In this document: piece after piece, positions 44,854 to 48,703 of the stretch
Position numbering within the stretch: position 1 is the stretch's first letter
How the letters are laid out: every line of letters begins with the position of its first letter
From: Prochlorococcus sp. AG-463-F15
GTDB taxonomy: Bacteria; Cyanobacteriota; Cyanobacteriia; PCC-6307; Cyanobiaceae
Length of the DNA: 48,703 bases
Reading direction: 5' to 3'
Assembly (NCBI GenBank): GCA_003211755.1
Contig: QCRS01000004.1
Location: 1-48,703 of the forward strand
Notes under the pieces: model-generated
Told to the model about the DNA's origin: nothing
Database searches by the model: none
The model's input: the letters and a program-made list of their open reading frames with translations, nothing else
Position numbers and translations under genes: made by a program

Positions 44854-46137
44854 TTAATTAGATGATGATTGTTCTTTGTACTTTGGCAAACCATTACCTG
44901 TAACTAAAATAATCACGATTATCAAAAGATAAGTAGTTCCAATGAATGGACTTTTTTGACCTAAGAGGTCGTAGCAAAAACCTGCTGCACTAGCCCCTAT
45001 GAAAGTGCCTAAACTTTGTAGTCCTTGAAGGCTACCAAGCACTGCTCCTTGACCAGAACCATCCAGTCGTCTAGATATTAATGCTCTTAGGCAAGGGGTC
45101 ACGAGGCCAGTCCCGATAGCTAGTACCCCTACCGCACTGAAAACCATAGGAATGGAATTGTCTGTGTTAGCAAGAGTTAGAAGAATACAGCCTGCAATTA
45201 CGAACCCAATACCTGCCAGTGTTAGCCGCCACTCCCCAAACCGATTAACTAGTGGTCCAATTAATCCTCCTTGTACGACCATTGCGACAACTCCTACTAC
45301 CACGAAAGCTTGGCTTGATAGTTGGGGGCCCCAATTAAAAGCTTCTTTTAGATAAAGCACTAAAACTGCAGTGAATCCGTTAAAAGCCATGAAGAAAATA
45401 AAGAATGCCAAACAAAGTCGACGCGATAACGGATTGGTGAAGACACGACTGAGTTGGGTAAAGGGATTTAGCTCTCTTTTGCGGACTAAAGAACTGCGTG
45501 CTTTTATTGATAACGTTTCAGGGAGTATCCATATCACTAGCGCTAAGTTTGATAATGCAAAGAGTGTTGCTGCCCACACAGGAAGCGTGACACTAAATTG
45601 CGCAAGAGCTGTTCCGAGACCTGGACCAAGTACAAATCCCAGTCCGAAGGCCACGCCTATGAGTCCGAAGGTTTTTGCGCGGTTTTCAGGAGTTGAAATG
45701 TCTGCTAATACGGCAGTAGCAGTAGCGGCCGTACCCCCACTAGCCCCATCAATGACTCTGGCCCCAAAAAGCATTAATAGAGGCAGGCTTGTTGCCCAGA
45801 TGGGCAAGAGGTTGACCCAGTCGATACTTACTGTGACAGCAAAAAGGAAAAGCCCTATTACTGAGCCTGCTACGCATGTAATGATGACTGGTTTTCTGCC
45901 AAAACGATCACTTAGTGCTCCTATTAATGGAGCAACTGCGAACTGGGATATTGCGTAAGTTCCGGCGAGGAGTCCAAGAGTACTTCCACTGTTAGTAAAA
46001 CGTTCTAGTAGGAAGGGAAGTAAAGGAAAGACAATAGTTTCTCCAAGTCGGTCATTTAATAGTGTTATAAAAGCACTCATTAGAGTGGGAATCTTGGGCT
46101 TTTGCACAGATTCAAGTTTCATTGCTGATCTCACCAT
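44854..46137 (-). CDS. Major facilitator superfamily transporter, drug-exporter-like (DHA1 type)
   Basis: A 12-helix MFS protein of about 427 residues. The loop 2-3 motif is GALSDRFGRKPVI near residues 74-86, and motif C-like GPGLGTALAQF near 167-180 is typical of exporters of the DHA1 (tetracycline or multidrug) group. A second-half copy GPLVNRFGEWRLTLAG confirms the two 6-helix bundles. Substrate unknown. The start is uncertain: TTG at 46155, ATG at 46137, or ATG at 46122, the last having GGTGAG at fair spacing; helix 1 begins only after MSAFITLLND, so all are possible. It is divergent from the GNAT gene. Confidence 0.85.
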   Translation of the reverse strand: MVRSAMKLESVQKPKIPTLMSAFITLLNDRLGETIVFPLLPFLLERFTNSGSTLGLLAGTYAISQFAVAPLIGALSDRFGRKPVIITCVAGSVIGLFLFAVTVSIDWVNLLPIWATSLPLLMLFGARVIDGASGGTAATATAVLADISTPENRAKTFGLIGVAFGLGFVLGPGLGTALAQFSVTLPVWAATLFALSNLALVIWILPETLSIKARSSLVRKRELNPFTQLSRVFTNPLSRRLCLAFFIFFMAFNGFTAVLVLYLKEAFNWGPQLSSQAFVVVGVVAMVVQGGLIGPLVNRFGEWRLTLAGIGFVIAGCILLTLANTDNSIPMVFSAVGVLAIGTGLVTPCLRALISRRLDGSGQGAVLGSLQGLQSLGTFIGASAAGFCYDLLGQKSPFIGTTYLLIIVIILVTGNGLPKYKEQSSSN

Positions 46138-46179
46138 CCCATAAAGCTTGTTCAATTGATTTAGTTTGCTCAGAGTCAG

Positions 46180-46656
46180 ATGTTTGGTAGTTATCAGTTA
46201 AAACCACTTAGACCTTCTCATTACATTGCAGTAAAAGAGATTTATGCAGATGCAATTGCATCTCACGGCGCATGTTTTTATACGAAAGAACAAATTCAGG
46301 CTTGGGTTTCATTGGCTTGGTTGCCAGGTGTTCTTGATGCACCGTTGGCCGAAGGCAGGGGTTGGATAAGTCTTGAAAATCAGAATATTGCAGCATTTGC
46401 TGTGAGATATCCTATTGATCGCTTAGCTCTTCTCTATTGTCGTGGCTGTTATGTTCGCCGAGGACATGCATCTTATTTACTTGATCATGTGGAACATGAG
46501 GCATGGGAAGAAGGTCAAACAAGATTAGTTACCGAGGCAAGTCTTTTTAGTCATCCATTGTTGTTGCGACGTGGCTGGAAACTCATTGATTTAGAACAAA
46601 TAGAAATAGGCGGAGTTAGTTTTGATCGTTACCTCATGGAAAAATTTTTTAAATAA
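46180..46656 (+). CDS. GNAT-family N-acetyltransferase-like protein
   Basis: A 158-residue protein with the GNAT outline: an N-terminal strand and helix (YQLKPLRPSHYIAVKEIYAD), a beta segment GWISLENQNIAAFAVRYP near 65-82, the strand and pyrophosphate-binding loop LALLYCRGCYVRRGHASYLL near 86-106 (R-x-G-x-A instead of the common RGxGxA), then VTEASLFSHPLLLRRGWKLI, where the SxxxxxFYxxxGF-like end is usual. Acceptor substrate cannot be guessed. It faces the TrpD2-like gene convergently with a 16-base gap, and is divergent from the MFS gene by about 40 bases. Confidence 0.78.
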   Translation: MFGSYQLKPLRPSHYIAVKEIYADAIASHGACFYTKEQIQAWVSLAWLPGVLDAPLAEGRGWISLENQNIAAFAVRYPIDRLALLYCRGCYVRRGHASYLLDHVEHEAWEEGQTRLVTEASLFSHPLLLRRGWKLIDLEQIEIGGVSFDRYLMEKFFK

Positions 46657-46672
46657 TTGATCAAATTTGGAA

Positions 46673-47725
46673 TTATTCAGACTTTGCTTTCGACCTAATT
46701 AATTGTTTAAGTGTTGCCTTGGCTGATCCAGAACTTAGGCAAGTTTCTGCTTTGTTCACACCTTCGTCAATACTATTGGCATTCCCACTGAACCATAGGT
46801 AGACACCAGCATTCCAAAGTAGTGACTCTTTTAACGGCCCTTTGTTGTCTAGAGCTTCGAATGCTTGAGTTCGCCATTGATCAAGATTCTTCCATTCAAC
46901 ATCTTTCCCAGAACATTTGTGATCACATGGATGGATGATGATTCGTTCGAATTGGTTTTGTTGTATGCGTCCTGTTATACATGCACGACTTATTGGTAGA
47001 TCAGTTCCTCCTTCTAGCCCTTTGACTGAAATGAGATCTTTCTCTCCAATAAGTTTAAGAGCTTTCCAAGCTCTTTCTTCGGTAGGAGGGTGAACAAATC
47101 CGCTGATTAGTAGGTGTTCCCCTTGATGAGCTGTCCAAATTAATTCCATGCTAGCTAATGGTGGACGTTTACCTAACTCGTCTCGATAATTTGTCAGGTT
47201 TTCAGCTAAGACGAAGTGGTCTGGTTGATAAATTAGTGCAAGTCCATTGTCGTTAAAATAAGTCTGTAATTCATGTATCGCTAATCCTGTTAGTTGTAGG
47301 TCAAGTGCATTGAAAAGTTCTGCAGTAGTAATTCCATATTTGATTGGCATGCGTTTTCCTCCATGTAGTACGACTGGTTGGCCAGTACTCAGTAAAATGA
47401 GGGTTGTAAGTGGATAGATAGGTGCAGTTCGATTACGACCATCGAATGGCATACCAAAGCAAATGGGACGTTTTTGGTCTCGTTTTGAAGATAATCTTGG
47501 ACCTAACTTTGAATAAGTATCAATCATGCCTGCGAGCTCTTGTGGTTCAGGCCGTCTCATGCGATGGGCGATCATGAACGCTCCAATTTGAGCAGGAGTA
47601 GCTTTTGATTCCAGTATTAGTTTTAACGCAGTTGCAGATTCTTCACGACTTAGTCCACAGCCAGTATTCTCACCACTGCCAATTTTGCGGAGATAGGCTT
47701 TGAATTGTTCTTTGCCTTCAATCAC
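46673..47725 (-). CDS. Anthranilate phosphoribosyltransferase-like protein (TrpD2/YbiB type)
   Basis: A 350-residue member of glycosyltransferase family 3. The N-terminal helical domain is LSREESATALKLILES followed by PAQIGAFMIAHRMR near 40-55 and ELAGMIDTYSK. The second domain begins after a PICFGMPFDGRNRTAPIYPL segment. In true TrpD the glycine loop GTGGD and the KHGNR motif bind PRPP; here they are replaced by GMPFDG and VLHGGKRMP, so this is not the tryptophan enzyme but the TrpD2 (YbiB) paralogue, whose E. coli member binds nucleic acid. The function in cyanobacteria is unknown. Start ATG at 47725. It is divergent from cobA across a 343-base gap. Confidence 0.85.
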   Translation of the reverse strand: MIEGKEQFKAYLRKIGSGENTGCGLSREESATALKLILESKATPAQIGAFMIAHRMRRPEPQELAGMIDTYSKLGPRLSSKRDQKRPICFGMPFDGRNRTAPIYPLTTLILLSTGQPVVLHGGKRMPIKYGITTAELFNALDLQLTGLAIHELQTYFNDNGLALIYQPDHFVLAENLTNYRDELGKRPPLASMELIWTAHQGEHLLISGFVHPPTEERAWKALKLIGEKDLISVKGLEGGTDLPISRACITGRIQQNQFERIIIHPCDHKCSGKDVEWKNLDQWRTQAFEALDNKGPLKESLLWNAGVYLWFSGNANSIDEGVNKAETCLSSGSAKATLKQLIRSKAKSE

Positions 47726-48068
47726 TTTTGGAAAGCTTTGATTAGAGGAAAATCTTCTTTAAATGCTTATTGTTTGCAACCCAATCCTGCTTGTGGATTT
47801 GCTTGCTCTTTGAGCATAGTACTTACATTTTCTATAGGGTTGAAAATGGATGACTCTGCCAAATCAAAACGAATGACCTAACGTCATCATTTAGAGCCAC
47901 TTTTGATTCGTTGCGGTTGATACGAAACTTCTTCGAATTCACGCTAGATATTGAGTTTTATATGATTCTGAATATTGCTTCAGCCAGGAAAATTCATATT
48001 TCATTCGCTGCCTTACGTGAAATAGAGTTGTTGTGTCTTGGTTTTATAGATTCTTTGAGACTTCTGCT
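47726..48068. promoter_or_regulatory. Divergent upstream region of TrpD2-like gene and cobA, with a short uORF
   Basis: No gene of normal size lies in these 343 bases. On the plus strand an ATG at 47962 opens a 36-codon frame (MILNIASARKIHISF...) whose TGA (48070-48072) overlaps the cobA ATG as ATGA, so it could be a leader peptide coupled to cobA or chance. Promoters for both genes must be here. I looked for GTA-N8-TAC NtcA sites and did not find one. Confidence 0.4.
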
Positions 48069-48703
48069 ATGACCGAGGCTCAATATGGCCATGTTTATCT
48101 TGTTGGGGCGGGACCTGGTGATCCTGACTTATTGACAGTGAAGGCACAACGTTTATTGAATCAATGTGATGCTCTTATTTATGACTCTTTAGTACCTCAG
48201 GAGCTGCTTGAGATGGTGCCTGATTCATGTCATCTACATTTTGTTGGTAAAAGGCGTGGTCATCACTCAATGCCACAAATGAAGATTAATTCTATTTTAC
48301 TAGCAATGGCTTGTAATCATTCATGTGTGGTTCGTTTGAAGGGAGGAGATCCTTTTTTATTTGGACGAGGTGCAGAAGAAGCGTCTTATTTAGAACGTCA
48401 TGGTGTGCCCGTCGAGGTTGTTCCGGGAATAACAGCTGGGATTGCAGCTCCTGCTTATGTGGGAATTCCTGTTACACATAGGGTTGCTGGTTCTACTGTG
48501 ACTTTTGTTACTGGGCATGAGGGGGTGGACAAACGTCGCCCATGTGTAAATTGGCGTGCTCTTGCGAAAGCCAGTGATGGCTTGGTGATTTATATGGGAT
48601 TACACAATCTTGAGCACATTATTGATGAGTTGATTTCTGGTGGTTTGGATCCTGCTACTTCAGCTGCCGTTATTCAGCAGGGTACGGTCATCGGTCAAAG
48701 GTT
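48069..48703 (+). CDS. cobA: Uroporphyrinogen-III C-methyltransferase, N-terminal part (3' end outside window)
   Basis: CobA (SUMT) methylates uroporphyrinogen III twice with SAM to give precorrin-2, the branch point to siroheme and cobalamin. From ATG at 48069 the frame stays open to the window end. Seen in order: VYLVGAGPGDPDLLTVKAQR at 9-28 (SAM loop GAGPGDPxLLT), ADALIYDSLV-like CDALIYDSLVPQELL near 34, VGKRRGHHSMPQ near 60, VVRLKGGDPFLFGRGAEEA near 83 and VEVVPGITAGIAAPAYVGIPVTHR near 115. VTGHEG near 147 and YMGLHNLEHI complete the SUMT pattern. Being a stand-alone domain at its N-terminus, it is not a CysG-type fusion at this end. Siroheme and B12 supply would also serve QueG and the B12 radical SAM protein in this window. 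Confidence 0.93.
   Translation, partial: MTEAQYGHVYLVGAGPGDPDLLTVKAQRLLNQCDALIYDSLVPQELLEMVPDSCHLHFVGKRRGHHSMPQMKINSILLAMACNHSCVVRLKGGDPFLFGRGAEEASYLERHGVPVEVVPGITAGIAAPAYVGIPVTHRVAGSTVTFVTGHEGVDKRRPCVNWRALAKASDGLVIYMGLHNLEHIIDELISGGLDPATSAAVIQQGTVIGQR

Noticed and set aside
1-48703. Mobile elements, prophage, toxin-antitoxin or defence genes, rRNA and tRNA genes
   Set aside because: I read all gaps and both strands and found no transposase, integrase, terminal inverted repeats, nuclease cassettes or RNA gene signatures; only the small zinc-ribbon-like ORF at 24862-25185 hints at phage origin.

Overview
The window looks like a stretch of a small, streamlined, AT-rich picocyanobacterial chromosome, most probably Prochlorococcus (a low-light type would fit, but strain level is a guess). 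Reasons: genes are packed with gaps of a few bases. The order dnaN - PRC-barrel protein - purL - purF - gyrA/parC-type topoisomerase - TPR protein - queG on one side, with thrC on the other, is the order I recall around the conventional genome start of Prochlorococcus. Several families are typical of cyanobacteria: DUF1400, Tic20, a phytol/dolichol kinase relative, sucrose-phosphate synthase with a HAD tail, and a group 2 sigma factor.

Layout. 1-4027 (+): end of queG, an exported TPR protein, and a type II topoisomerase A subunit. 4022-9944 (-): dnaN, a PRC-barrel protein, purL and purF, read away from a 387-base gap (9945-10331) that is the best candidate for the replication origin. 10332-13898 (-): thrC, a DUF1400 protein and an ABC1/UbiB-type kinase. 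13971-21079 (+): recN, uvrA and sps. 21085-24056 (-): mraY, a small conserved protein and purT, plus a small acidic protein. 24093-25242: a small membrane protein, about 550 bases with a strong terminator and a structured element, and a short zinc-ribbon-like ORF. 25243-28451: argG (+), then rpsF, Tic20 and aroE (-). 28582-30483: dnaK (+). 30570-33969: a glycine-oxidase-like gene (-) facing purU and an O-antigen-ligase-like membrane protein (+). 33911-39588 (-): acnB, a ClC transporter and a B12-binding radical SAM protein in one run. 39736-48703: DAHP synthase (+), a group 2 sigma factor with a phytol-kinase-like protein (-), ppk (-), an MFS exporter (-), a GNAT protein (+), a TrpD2-like protein (-) and the start of cobA (+).

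Functionally this is mostly housekeeping: replication and repair (dnaN, topoisomerase, recN, uvrA), purine synthesis (purF, purL, purT, with purU able to supply formate), aromatic amino acids (DAHP synthase, aroE), arginine and threonine synthesis, peptidoglycan (mraY), carbon and phosphorus storage (sps, ppk), and siroheme/cobalamin precursors (cobA). I see no prophage, insertion sequence, CRISPR array, defence island, rRNA or tRNA gene.

The points most worth a second look are small and specific: a radical SAM gene whose ATG is out of frame by one base at a run of six A; a glycine-oxidase-like gene with an intact FAD-binding N-terminus but no standard start codon; a ribosomal protein S6 with an expanding KETKE repeat tail and a leader that could hide its ribosome binding site; a candidate oriC with DnaA-box-like sites; and a structured element between 24428 and 24560. 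I did not find a convincing new multi-gene system.
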